From positions 1,180,387-1,244,386 of the forward strand of contig NW_019091363.1 in the NCBI RefSeq assembly GCF_001949145.1: a stretch of DNA of 64,000 bases, in the 5' to 3' direction. Origin of the DNA: Acanthaster planci (taxonomy: Eukaryota > Echinodermata > Asteroidea > Valvatida > Acanthasteridae). The notes beneath the pieces are model-generated. The model saw nothing but the letters and a program-made list of their open reading frames with translations. It had not been told where the DNA came from and made no database searches. A program made the position numbers and the translations under genes. Shown piece by piece: positions 13,151 through 25,896 of the stretch (position 1 is its first letter; each line of letters opens with the position of its first letter).

Positions 13151-14653
13151 TACAGGAGTGCGTATCCGCAACCAATTATGCACCTATCTTGCTACACAAA
13201 AACACGAACCTCATAATTTATCAGATTTCATTTAGCGTGGAAATGCACTTTAACGCATCAACTTAATTGGCTTGACATTCTAATGGAAAGGTAAACAAAG
13301 TTTGCCTTCGCCCACGCCGTACACAACGTTTCTTGTTTTTGCATTCTTTTGTTTTTTGGTTTCTGTGAAACTGTGAAAGGTACCTTTAAGTTTATTCCAA
13401 GCGCATTCATCAAAAACGAATAAAAGAAACCTATTTGGTTGTGTTGTGCGCTTCATGCGTACTATTTCATCCAACAACTGGACTTCTGTCTATTATTATA
13501 CAGTGACATTTATATTATTAATTTTTGACCAAAAGTAGTCTGGAGGAGAAAAACGCCCCCAAATGCAAATGGTACATGTACGGACACGTGGTTAGATTTA
13601 CTGCCATGTACTGAGTCGGCCATGCGCACTAGGGCTCAACCTATTGTTCCACCGCAAATTTGGGATTCGACTTTTTTTCTTATTTCAAGGACGAAGTTTT
13701 TAGTCTAATTGGCGATAGCCAACCGAAATTAGTGCACACAGGGGGAGGGTTGGACGCTTCGTTGTTCTCCCTGAATAACTGGATCATTTGTAAATTGCAC
13801 TGATGATATTGCTGTGAATGATAGATGATCTTTCTGTCCCCGTGCCTCTTCTATCTTAAGTTAGCGCTGGTTTTAAGTAATAGTATTACTTACACCAGAT
13901 TGATATTCTCTTTGTAAGGGCAAAAAGGAATTGATAAGGGTGAGATTAGGGGGGAGTTGTACATGCAACTCAATCCTTGATTCATTGACAACATGTTTGA
14001 GCATGGAAGTACATGCATGATGAGCATGACTGAGCCTGATACAGGCAACAGAGCGCGAATACTTGTTTCGCTTCGCAAACTGTATAGGGAAGAGTTCCGT
14101 GGCAGAACAACTGGGGGTCCATTTTGAAGGGGGGGACGTCGCCTTTTAAACCGAAACCGTGACGGTTTTTCTTTGCGTTAAAAACACAAAACTAATTCTT
14201 CACATTCTGAAGGGGGAACAAGAGGCGCAAGTCTCGAGCAGAGGAGATATGAACCCCCCCCCGCCTTACTGCACCACCGTCGTTTTAAGTGCGACCAATC
14301 CTTGGTGGACAGCTTCATTGCTGACACACGTGATCACGCTCAGTGCTGCTTGCCTGATGGACGTCGGGGATGAAGGGGAGGGGCAGGCCCTCCTTCTCCT
14401 GGAGTAAGAAGCGGGAAAGAACAATAAAACAAAAAAGATGTAAGGGGACAAAAATCGCCAGTTTGTTTAAAAATACCTCAGAATTGACCCCCCTTCCACC
14501 TTAACCGATTAATCAGCTTGTTTGGGGATGAGCATTTTGCCTCCCACTGGAAAAAAATGCCAGCAATGGCCTTGGCATGGACTGTTACTGTTTGGGACGC
14601 TGGTGCGAATCCTACCTACTGCATATATCAACACGAATTGGGTCGTTTAGAAA

Positions 14654-14735
14654 GGGTCGACAAATTTCGCGCGTTGTGATTGGCCAACGCGTTACAAACG
14701 CTTGGAGGTGCACTGTTGTGAATCGCCCGTATTGG
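14654..14735. mobile_element. Inverted single-arm copy of the 44621-44791 MITE
   Basis: It runs from GGGTCGACAAATTTCGCGCG through TTGTGATTGGCCAACGCG and CTTGGAGGTGCACTG to GAATCGCCCGTATTGG. This is the reverse complement of 44615-44695 with scattered substitutions. The partner arm is not recognisable here. Confidence 0.65.
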
Positions 14736-15061
14736 GTGTGTATAGAATCCAATGTACTGCCCTCCCCTGACAAGTGTACATAAACTCACCAGTCTTTCAT
14801 CTTCTTCTATCTTGTCTCTTACAATTTCTTACTGCACTGAACATCAAGTAACCCATGAAGAAATATGCAACGCCAGATATGAAGAAGAATGCTCATAGAC
14901 AAATCCGAAAATCTGAGAGAAGGGGTCGAGCCTTTTGTTTTGCTTTAATGAATCAAAAGCTTATAATTATCACGACAATGTCAAAAACACACTTACAGAC
15001 ACAGCTGCATACAATTTGTAAATAGTTTTTTGGGAACCGTAAGCTTGTGTCAGGTAGTTCG

Positions 15062-15201
15062 CAGCGGCGTAGAGAAGGCATTTTCTTGGGGGGGGTGCCA
15101 GGGTCAATTTGCCGACTGGTCGATGTACGTCAATAATTCATGACGTCAGTTTCAGTTTCATTTGCCGACTGACCCTCTACTTGCCGACTGAAAAGAATTA
15201 T
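15062..15201. mobile_element. Truncated copy of the GGCGTAGC-ended repeat
   Basis: It begins CAGCGGCGTAGAGAAGGC and continues with a G run, GCCAGGGTCAATTTGCCGAC and a block with CATTTGCCGACTGACCCTC and TTGCCGACTGAAAAGAATT. These match the element at 34541-34818 in order and orientation. The right terminal inverted repeat is not recognisable here. Confidence 0.55.
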
Positions 15202-15713
15202 AGGGGGCTGGTAGTTCGAATCACGGTGGAAGGAAAACAGTTTTGCTTTTGAAGTCACTCTAAAGTTCCGTTCAGCATTGGAGACTGTCAAATTTCGCCT
15301 GGCTCCTGTCTTTTTAGTGTTAAGTATTCTCAAGTCCACTTGGGAATTCTAGGGCTTCTATCCCCATGTGTCGGTCCTGTCAGAAGTGGTGCCACTTCCG
15401 ACAAAGTTGGGGGCTAGAACCGAGTGTGAACCGGTCGGCAACTCTGCTGTCGCGATGTTCCGCTGAGGTGGCCTGACAGGGGTGACGAACGCGGCACCGC
15501 CGGGGCATCTTCGGCAATCCGCTCCCGACGCTCGGGAACTGCGGCTACTTGGCGAGACGGCGACGGTGATTTATCAATGTCACTCCGGTTATCGCGCGCG
15601 GTGGCCCCCAGCGGGGGGCGGGGGAGGACAAGGCATCAGGCTGCCCTCGCTACACCCATGAGGGTCCAATGGTGCACCCACCCAAACGCTCTATCGATGA
15701 TGGGGCATAATGT

Positions 15714-15736
15714 GGAGAGAGAGAGAGAGAGAGAGG
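15714..15736. repeat. (GA)n microsatellite
   Basis: Eleven consecutive GA units in an otherwise purine-rich segment. Confidence 0.9.
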
Positions 15737-18700
15737 AAAAAGCCAGCAAACTGCACGGTATGAAAGAGAGGGAGGGGAGGACAAAGGGAACTAAACTCTT
15801 TTGGCGAGTGATTTAAAAAAAAACCTAATTTTGTTGCTGATTCGTGATTATTAATTTTCCCCGCATGTGTGATGTCTGGGTTTCAGTGTTTCAAAAGGCC
15901 TACATGTATTCCAACCTTAGTTACAGAAGGTTAATATAACCACGTAACACCCAGAAACTTAGGCAAATGGAAAACAACAAGGTTCATCAATAAAATTATC
16001 TTCAAGAATATGATGATCATAAGAAGACACCGAGCACCATACCTTTACACATTTTCACCATTGCGTCTTCTAGCCTTTTATAGGTCACCAGACTTTTGAA
16101 TTTGATGTTTACCGTTCGGCCCGTTCTCTGAACCGATTTCCTCTCAGCATTTTTTTTTTCACGGGTCATGTCAAGAGGAGTCAGGATCGATTTTTGGCGA
16201 CACTTACACCGGAAACCATGCTTTCAAAGCACGAGTCGATATCGTGCGTTTTAATTGTTGTAGTGACACTGGTAACAACAGCCAGTCATGTTTTGACTTG
16301 TCATCTTTTCCGTATCCTTCTTATTTTGAATTTCACTGCCTAGTTCTTCTCAACCGCATCCGAACACCTTGAAACATTGCTTCGGCTATATTGGATTGAA
16401 AGCGAGGTTAACTTTTGGGGAACCTAAGTAAATGAAAGCAACGAGAAAGGTTCATTACAGATTAATTTCATTTACAATGATGAATAATTTAAAATGTGTA
16501 ATTAATTATATCTAAATGATTAAGAAACATTTAAAAAAAAAGTGAGTCATGGAACCCAAATTATTCTGGCAACCACCCACTTTGCCAGTTTACAATGAAT
16601 AAGACAGATTCAAGGAACATGACAAAGAAGTTCCATATCCGGCTGCGTTTCCATCGTAAGTGCGCCCCCTCCGGTGACATTCACGCAGAGGTATTTTGCA
16701 CACACACTGCATCGGAGATGGGACTGCGTCAGTGCTATCCTTTCATGAAAATTCTTCCCACAGTACATCCAACTGACAATCTTTGAGAACTTACTGGGAG
16801 TCTATTATTTTCCAATGTAGGCCTACTAACTGCAACGTAACTTGTGACACCAAGTTGGGTCAAAGGTTGTGATCGTGTCCATAAGCAAGAGGCTTTTTCT
16901 TGTTTGTACACTAAATCAGCATATGTATCACAAGAGAAAGATTTTGGTGTACTCTGGGTCTAGTGATACAGGGTGCATGAAAGCGGACATTTCCCTCACC
17001 CTTTTTTCACACACTTTCATTACAGTGAGCATATCTCTCGTGTTATAAGAGGTGTAACCGAAATGTTTACTAGACCACAGCGAGATATATCCAGTCAACG
17101 CAGACTCTTTTAGTGGCAAGTGGGCCACCTCGGTAACGAACATCCTTTTTTTTGTGGGGAGAGGGGCCGAATGCAGTGCATGGTCAATTTCCATAATGCC
17201 ATCCGTCAACCGTGTATATACCAGGTTTGAGGACGACGACCCTAAACCGTATCAGCATTTCACACACGGTTGCAAAAAGCCCTGAAATCTTCCGCCGAAG
17301 ACTTTTCACACCACCATCACCCCTGGGTGCGAGCGTTGTAGAGTGGCGGGCCATCTGCACCGCAACTCCGTCCACGCAGACCTTATACTATACCGTCGAG
17401 TGGATAGGATGTTTTCTTACCCTAAGTCTCACCCAGACCTCTCCCGGATGGATCCCCTACACTGGGGGGAGCCCTTTCACATCCAGCCACGCATATAAGG
17501 TTTTGTTACAGAAAACGAGGCCAGAGATAATAAATTGAAGGCAAAACGCGTTTGCTCATTTTCAACGATTCCCCAAAGGAGCGCCACTTGGGGAAAAATG
17601 GCTGGACCAAACAAGTCGATGGACCGCTGAATTTAAAGGAGCGATGTGGACGTCTTAATAGTTCCCACAGTCAGACTAAACGCTTCCTCAAAATCATCTG
17701 GTTCAACTTCAGAATATCATTTCTCAACAAATCGATGTAAATATTTAAAACTCTTTTGAGTCATGTCATAAAAGAGTTCTATAAGCGTTGATATAAAATC
17801 AGTTATATTCTATACTGAGTATGCAACGAAGTAATTTGTGAGGTTTTACATTTTGACAATTTATGTTTTGTAACTCAAAGTGACATCTTTAACCCCCATT
17901 TTTTAAACATTTAACTAGGCTTTCAAACTTCTTGGTCCAGGGAACTTGGTTTCTCCTAAAAACTGAAAAAGGGAGGCGAGTATAACATTGCCTTTAAATA
18001 CAAAACTCCCCTCGTTGGCAACAGAAAAATTCACGCACGTATACTCGCAGCAACGCGCCAGAGTTGTTCGCGCCGAGGTCCCCCTACGGTCCGTACGTGC
18101 TCATTTCATACATGGGTGACTTTTCCGTCCACTGCAAACGCGTACATACAGTGCAGGCCCCTGTATAGCTGTGTCTGGTTGAAGAATATCGCTCTCACAA
18201 GTCTCCGTTTAATTAGCATAGGGTTATGGTTTTTGGCCTCTCACGGCTCCACAACCCACCGCGAAGTGTCAAAAGGCCTGGTATCGCACTTGGGCCTGTA
18301 ATTTGGAGGAGAAAATTAGCCACACGCGGCCGCTGGATGATGGGACGAACGGAGAAAGTGAATTAGGGGAGAAATGCAGCAAGAATGGGGTCCTGCGAAA
18401 CGCCACGGCCAAAGAACAGAGCCATGTTTTATTAAAATTTAATTACACCTTTTTTTGTTTTCTGGCCCAAAGATGTTTATATTGTCGGGGGGGGGGTAAG
18501 CTCGAAGTGCTTTCTGTTGCTTGGACGTGGAGCGAAGTACAGCGGGCGCGGTGGTTGCAATGTGACCGTTAAGTATCACATTTTTCAAATCGTCACGCAC
18601 AAACTGTGCGAAGGTAGCAAAAAGAAATATGGCTCCACCTCTTTAGGGGACAGGTGCCCATAGTAAAAAAGAAAAAAAAAACTGTGTCTTTTTACCTATA

Positions 18701-21700
18701 TAGTCAGAGGCGTATCTCCCACCTGCACCCCACCCCCATACCCCAAGCATACTTTTATGACTATGAGAAGGAAATGTCGACCCAGCCCACTCATTGTCAC
18801 CTTTCTTGACAACGCTCCTGCCAATAATGCCCCAGTTACGCAACAGCTTAACCATACCAGCGTATGGCTTTAAGCACTTCTTGTTATACTTCTTGTTTAG
18901 TCTTTCCAAAACTGGCAGTCTGAATTTTGTTCATTATGGGGCAGCGCGGACAGCCGGGTTTCTCACAAAATGACAGGTACTGCGCCGGTGAAAACAGCGG
19001 CCTTGGCAACGTACGCACGCACCAGCCAGTCCAAGGATCGGGTTATACAATCTTTTCTTTTTTTCTTTGATCTGTACGTACGCGTGCGCTCGTTGCAGTT
19101 GTTTTCATCGGCACGGTGTGATTGCTACCCGTATTTTTGTGAATTACCCAGATGTCCGCGCTGCCCCTATGAGGCACCCTCAAAGGCTCCTAGCCACGCG
19201 GGCATTTTATAGGGAATCACAATAAAAAACAACGACATAAAAATTCATCTGTAAATCTGTAAAACGTTCTTCACGTTCATTTCTAAATAAATGACAAGTT
19301 GATCGCTGCTGGTTGAGGAATCGAAAAAATAAAACATTCATATGAAGTGTACACTAAGTGCAGTCAGCGTTTCACCTATCACTTGTACTGAAGATCCACC
19401 TGTGGAATTTTTACAGTATCATTTAAATAATGTCGTTGGCAACAGTAAGGTGGAACATGCTGCAGAATTATTTCTTTACCCGTGTAATTTTTTTTTCAAA
19501 ATGTTGATCTCATTAATTGTGTTTACTGGAGTTTTACAGTTCATCGAATATTGACCGACATCATTTATCATGGGTAGGAGTTTCCGGTTCATCAAAAGTT
19601 CGTGTGTTTTGTTAAGCCCAACTGTGACGAGAAATGGATAGAGATATCTCAAGAAATTAAAAAAAAAAATTACACTGTTAAGATAATTACTCAGTTGGTA
19701 TCAAAATCCACAACAAATAGATACTACTGACGTCGAGAGCCAGCGAAACGGGGGTTACTCTACAACCGTTTCTGTTGTCGCATGCTGACACGTGGTTTGC
19801 CTGCATGAAACGATGACATGTAGTGATAACGTCCATAAGTATTGGCGGGCACTTGACGACCGCGGAAGCGAGCCCCCCCCCGCATGCGAGCGTGTCCCGA
19901 GTTGTTACCAATACCCGTCAACCCCTTCCCTCCCGTGGCTGGGGGGCTTTGTCCGTTCACCTGTCGCAGCGCTCGCGCCATCGATTCGGGTCTTCCGTTG
20001 AGGATGTGGGCTGACACAGCAACGGATGCTGCTCCCGGAAACTATCCGTTTAACTGACACTTGAAAACATTGTTTTTTATTAACTAAATGTTCATATGAG
20101 TGCTGACTTGAATTTCATCTGACCGGCAAAGTTGGGCTAAGGAACTGTAAATGGGCAGTGTTATATATTAACCTTAATCTTGCATTGCTTGACTTAACAA
20201 ACATGGACTTCTTGAGCACGGGAGCTAGCGTAATGAACCATTCGCGACTCGATCACGTAAATAATGGTAAAATTACGAGAAAATGATAGGCAGCAGCGCG
20301 TCAACTCTGCTGCATATCTGTCTCGGGCAACCACAAGTTCACACCTAACGCAATCTCATTTCTACAGTGCATTTAGAGTCCATGTAGTAAGCAAGAACTC
20401 TTCTGACGCTTACCTGTAACAAGCAGAACAATCAGATGAGGAAATGTCGTACTGAAACCAATCACCAACACCATCAGACCAAGGCCCGAAGTTCGGTTGC
20501 TCAAAGCTGTCGATGTAATGAAGAAAACGAATGAAGTTCATACCTGGTGGCCAATTAAAATAAACTACAATTGTTTACAGTAGTACTGTAAGCAATTTAA
20601 TCTGTTGGTCTTGTCTTCTAACCGTAACGCAAAATAAGACTAGGGGTCTTATTTTTTTGGGGGGTGGGGTTCTTCAGATCATCAAAAGTAGGCCCCTGAA
20701 AAAAATGCAACGAGTGGGGTGGGGGGTTGACCCAAAATGCCTTCTTCTAAATCCCCGCCTGGTTTACCCTGTATGAGCACTTGAAATGGAATTTGTGTCT
20801 TTTGCGAAAACGGACACACCTTTAGCTTTTGAAGCACTGTTACGCTGTAGCTTTAATGGTAGAGTAGACTTACCGGTATAAGACCATGAATGACATGTGG
20901 CTTTTTGCACTTTCCTATGGCACTTTCAGGCATGTGTTTAGGTCTATGTTTTAGGTCTACTATTTTCCAAAAGCCTGACAAAATCTGATTGTCCAGAACT
21001 GCCATAGGCTTCAGGGTGCATTTTTTAAGCGCTGAGCTATACGATACATTACTCTTAAAACTGAGGGTAACAGCTCCAGCAAAGACATGGGATGGCGGAT
21101 TATGCACACATTGCAAGGTCGGGCACTGGAAAGTGGATTATTTCTTTAACATTATTAGAAATGAAAGTTCATTATTATAGGAAGTGGTTAAATGTGATCA
21201 CTCCATGCACGTCGGGAGTGGGAACAATCTTCAGCAACTGAAACGCACGATTGCGGTGGTAACATTTCGGAGCGCTTGTGTGTAACCTTGCGAATACATG
21301 GATATCGCCATATCCTGTGGTTTTATGTGGATTTTCATATAACCAACAAAACATTATGTTTTTCCTATTCTCTATTTTTTTTTGGGGGGGGGGAACCCCG
21401 CCCTCCACGCTATGCACTTTGTCAAAGAAAAACCTCTGGTTTTTCCGTTCCACTTGCGCTCTGACTGATTACACGATACGTGCATTCTTCAACATTTTAA
21501 GAGCCACATCATTACGCAGTGGAATTACCTTGGGCAAACAATGAAAGTACGTTGGTTAACCCTGCCTTCTTTTTATTTATATTCCGTGTACATAACTGAA
21601 GCAGCCTCCTCGGTGCTATTGAAACTTGGAAATCTGCAACTGTTTCTGCAGGGAGCCAGTGCAATTGCAGTATGGTTAGAGGGAAATGCGTGTAATGAAA

Positions 21701-22170
21701 TTCATGCCGAAAAACACTTCCCCTTTACTATGACAGATGTACGACTTCGTCAGAGGTCAGTACATTATTTAGTCTAAGCCTTCAAGATATGATGAGAATT
21801 TTAATGGAAAAGCAAAGTTATTGTGATTGTACATGTACATCCTCGAGGTGAAACGGATGTATCCCGAGGCTCCCATTTTCACGGAACTTCGAAACGTGTT
21901 TGTGGATAAATTTAAGGGGGTAGCGAGTGTCTTGCTAGTTTGTGAGTCACAGGGCATAGAAGCTATCCGGCTCGGTCGAGGGCGGCAAAGGCGTTAAACC
22001 GAGCAGCAGCGCCGACCACCAGTCGATAATTCCCCGGTGACTACCCGTCGCTCGCCCGCTGTCGCTCGCCCAGGACGTCGGTCCGATATCAAATGCATTT
22101 GTCACTTCGGTTGATTTTTTTCCTGTCACCGCGCATAATGAGCGCAGACTGCGCGCGCGCGCGCCGCCCA

Positions 22171-22270
22171 CGACCAATCAGAACGTGAGAAGTGAAACAG
22201 GTGCATGCATAATCCCCAGTGCAGTGCGCCTGCGCGGTACTATAAACCAATGAATACATTTGACAAGGGG
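22171..22270 (+). promoter_or_regulatory. Probable core promoter of the POU4 gene
   Basis: A CCAAT box (CCAAT at 22174-22178, in the context GACCAATCAG) lies about 65 bp upstream of a TATAAA at 22241-22246. A (GC)n tract (22151-22164) sits just before the CCAAT box. A TATA at this position predicts a start site near 22271 and a 5'UTR of roughly 225 nt. No ATG occurs between about 22275 and the proposed start codon at 22498, which supports both calls. Two GCATAAT motifs (22133-22139 and 22207-22213) and a palindromic AAATGCATTT (22091-22100) resemble POU-factor sites and could allow autoregulation. That last point is inference. Confidence 0.5.
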
Positions 22271-22497
22271 GGCTGCAGGCGTATAGAAAGCCCGCACGAA
22301 TTAATACTTACAGAGAGTGAAAGCGCGCTCCCGAGTAAACACTGCCACGAAACAAATACAGAGGCATATCGACTGCGGGTCCGAAGGAGCGGCTGGGAAA
22401 AATCCCCAAAATATTCGTCCGGGAAAAAAGCTCGACAGACATTACGGTGGCGTCAATACAGGGATACGGTGGGAGCTGGCGGACTCAAGGTGTAGTC

Positions 22498-25400
22498 ATG
22501 AACGTAAAGGACCACGTTAGTATGCATCCACCCATACCAGCGGCTCCAAAGTATTCACCTTTACACCACCGACACCATGATCGGGGAGCCGAGATGATGA
22601 GACGGCATTGCATGAGCAACGCCCCGGTAAGTTACAACCACAGTCATTCCGTCCCTCTTGTGTAACTCGTCTCTACCCAGCTCAAGTATATAACATATCG
22701 GTGCCATTTGGACTTTTCTTCTCATAATCAATATTGAGGTGTCAGACCACTAGGCCCCTACGAGTGTTTGCAATATGAGAAACAACATCGAAACTTTGAA
22801 GTTACATTGTTCATTCGTTGAAAAAAATATATATATTTGTAATTACTTTAATAGAAAATCTGGCGAGTAGTTGTAATGGATCCAAGCAATAATTATAAAC
22901 TTTTGCAGAAATTAAAAAAGGAGCATTCCAGAACCCCAACATTTTTTTGCCTTAATTTCGGTGTGAAATTTCTTTTATTGAGGAATATTTCAGGTCTGGT
23001 TCACTTAGAGTTGACTGTAGGACGGACAATGAGACAGCGATACGGAGTAGCCACTAGAATAATGGTCGATTGGCAAGTTAAATTAAACAATGGCTACAAG
23101 AACTTGTCATTTTGAAGTCCAGAATGTTGAAAGTTAGATTTTGAACAGTTTCAGTGATAGTGGAGTTTGATCTACTTTGCCCTTTTTTCAATGCTATGTC
23201 TTAACAGGGGTTTGTAGGAAAACAGACCGGTCACACGACACCCCATTCGGATCCTTATACCCACCTTGCTGAATTATGCATACTCCATACAATCTCCAAC
23301 CGACTTCCAGACCGGAGACGCCGCGTGTTTGTACGTGGGACAGCCCCCCTTTCCCCTGTCAGATCTTTCGCTAAACGATGGCAATTACGCTTGTGTCCTC
23401 TTATATTATGCATGGCGTTTGTCCATATTTTATGAATTCGTATTAGCACAGGTTTTTTTTTCTTCTCTGGAATTCCCAGTCAGAGTACTTTCAGAGAGTC
23501 TCGTGTGCAGTCAGTGGGAGTACCACGAATCAATGTATAGTGAATGTGAACATTCGACAGCTTTTGTAGTTTGTCTGTTCAAGAAGTGTTGATTTTGCGC
23601 AGCATGTCAGGGATGTCCTAATTTTGTATTCTTTTCAAATAGCCCTACTCTGTTATTAACTCGTCCGCGTTAACCAGCTCCCATTCATTCAAGCATTTGT
23701 AATCGGTTTTATTTCTTTTTAAGGAATTTAATTTCACTCAACCAGGTAATATTTTATTGAGTTTCGAGAATCCAAATCATATCCCCCTTTTTTTGTTCCG
23801 GTGTGAGCATTCAGTTGAAGAAAAGTCTGAGTCGTTATTCTGGAATGAGTGCTTCTGCCAAAAAAAAATCAATAGCCCCATGAAGATGGAAATGTTGTCT
23901 TTCATTATGGAATGAAACTGTCAGCATGCAGTACACCACATGATGCAATAGGAAGGCGGGTACAGACAGACAGACGGACAGACAGTTATTATTGAAAAAC
24001 AGGTTTCATTTTACCCTCAGATGTGATCTAACGCACTCAAAAAAAGAAAGAAAGAAATAAGCACAGTTGGTACGGAGAGAATATCAAATTTCATTTGGCA
24101 ACCAATGTCAGGCCATACTGTATAAGAAAGCAATGACAAAAATGGTAAGAGTGTAATACCCATTTTTCATCATTTCGGTAAATATTTCGTGTCTCACGAG
24201 TATGATTTCAGATCGTGTGTCCAGCTATAACGTGAACTTATGTTGAACAATACCATACAACTAAATCTGTTTTTACATAATCCATCATCCACGTTTTCGT
24301 CTAACATTTATCGTCATGTGAACGTGTGTGTTCGAAAAAACAAACAAATCCATAGCCGAACAAACTGCTGCATTACATATACAAAAAGGTAATCATATTC
24401 ATGAATTTTCTGTTTTCTTCACTCCTTAAACATTGAGGTCGGGATTGGATTACATGTGTTTGATGTCTAATTTGCAAACCACCAGGTCGATATCTGAGAA
24501 ACTGATGTCGATAATAACTATCGTATACTTACAGCTGTGCCATTCTTGCAAGCGATGTCATTGTCTTTCGCAAGATAATCATTGCAAGATTTAGGCGATA
24601 CATGAAAGGAATGTTTTGTCTTTCATAAAACAATTACAGTGTCCTTAATTGGCTTGTTTTTTTAAACATGTACTTGCTGCTAATTGATATTGTGGTTAGA
24701 TGTGAACGACCATTTTAATTCTCCCACTAGAAATTATTTTGGCGAAAAACCCATTTATAAATTGTCCTTTTACGAGCAACTTTGTTTTCACTTGAAAACC
24801 CGATCGTGATTAAAACATAAATTCTTCCATGGAATATAATCGCTACGTTTAACTGATCCAGTTTTAAAGTTGTACAAAACTGAACATTGAGTGAGATTTA
24901 CACACTGTTTGTCGTTCTCATCTCTTTGATGATTTTCTCTGATGTGATAGTGTACGCTTAGTTATTTTTCTTTCCTTTTCTTCATCACAGAGCAATCTCT
25001 TCGGAGGCTTAGAGGAGGGGCTCCTAGCTCGCGCGGAAGCTCTGGCGGCAGTTGATGTCATGTCCTCAATGGTCAAGAACAACCAGCCCCACATGAACAT
25101 CAAGAATGACCACGTCTCCAACTACTCTCCTCATCACATGAACGGCGGGATGCATCCGGCGTCCCACCACTACGGCAGCGGCACCTCATGCGCCTCCCGC
25201 TCCATCCACGGCCACATGGATCACGGCGAATTCCTGGATCCGATATCGGCGACAGCCTCCCTGCCCGGCTCGACCAATACTAGCCTGTCTGGGGCCGACA
25301 TGCAAGGGATGGTGGTCGCCCCACCCCACCAGAGCTTTGCCGCCATGTCAGGCCAGCCTGGCCACTTCAACACGGCCCACAGCATGATGTCGCACAACAT

Positions 25401-25896
25401 GACTATGCACGACCTGGACACCGATCCCCGGGAGTTAGAAGCGTTCGCTGAGCGCTTCAAGCAGCGCCGGATCAAGCTGGGGGTGACCCAGTGCGACGTG
25501 GGCAAAGCGCTCGCCAACTTGAAACTGCCCGGGGTGGGTTCGCTCAGTCAGAGCACGATATGCAGGTTCGAATCCCTCACGCTGAGCCACAACAACATGA
25601 TCGCCCTCAAGCCCATCCTGGCTGCCTGGTTAGAGGAAGCAGAGGCCGCCGCCAGAGACAAGAGGAACTCGACGGGAATCCTCAACAACATGGAGAAGAA
25701 ACGCAAGCGCACCAGCATCGCGGCACCGGAGAAGCGGTCCTTGGAAGCTTACTTCGCAGTGCAACCTCGGCCCTCCAGCGAGAAGATTGCGGCCATAGCT
25801 GACAAGCTGGACTTGAAGAAAAACGTCGTACGGGTGTGGTTCTGTAACCAGAGGCAGAAACAGAAACGCATGAAATTCTCAGCGCAACCCAGATGA
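22498..25896 (+). CDS. POU4: POU domain class 4 transcription factor (Brn3-type), complete, two exons
   Basis: Nuclear DNA-binding factor of the POU-IV class, known in bilaterians for sensory-neuron differentiation. CDS is join(22498..22626, 24991..25896), a phase-0 intron (GTAAGT donor, TTCATCACAG acceptor), 344 aa. Exon 1 (residues 1-43) carries the start of the POU-IV box, with KYSPLH and EMMRRHC. Exon 2 opens with its second half (GLLARAEALAAVD, about 53-65). A Met/His/Asn-rich linker follows (about 67-186), then the POU-specific domain (about 187-262, beginning DTDPRELEAFAERF), a short linker, and the POU homeodomain (about 279-338). The homeodomain contains RKRTSIAAPEKRSLEAYF and recognition helix WFCNQRQK at 326-333. 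It appears almost identical to vertebrate POU4 homeodomains, whereas the N-terminal linker is divergent. The start ATG is the first in the predicted 5'UTR. Length is close to POU4F3 (about 338 aa). Without splicing, exon 1 would run on for 12 residues to a stop. Confidence 0.97.

Larger units (their letters stand above)
13151..22170. other. Gene-poor 5' flank of POU4
   Basis: Apart from two repeat fragments and a (GA)n tract I find no coding sequence. A GC-rich patch at about 15480-15680 has short open frames in several phases without a convincing domain. As the upstream flank of a developmental regulator it may hold enhancers, which cannot be recognised from one sequence. Confidence 0.5.

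Noticed and set aside
15200-15225. tRNA-like B-box (AGTTCGAATCA)
   Set aside because: No A-box, acceptor stem or cloverleaf upstream; it lies at the end of a repeat fragment.
15480-15690. Possible sushi (CCP) domain exon, with ETATVIYQCHSGYRARW
   Set aside because: Only one of the four expected cysteines and the GY motif are present, the frame is broken by low-complexity G runs, and no splice sites frame it.
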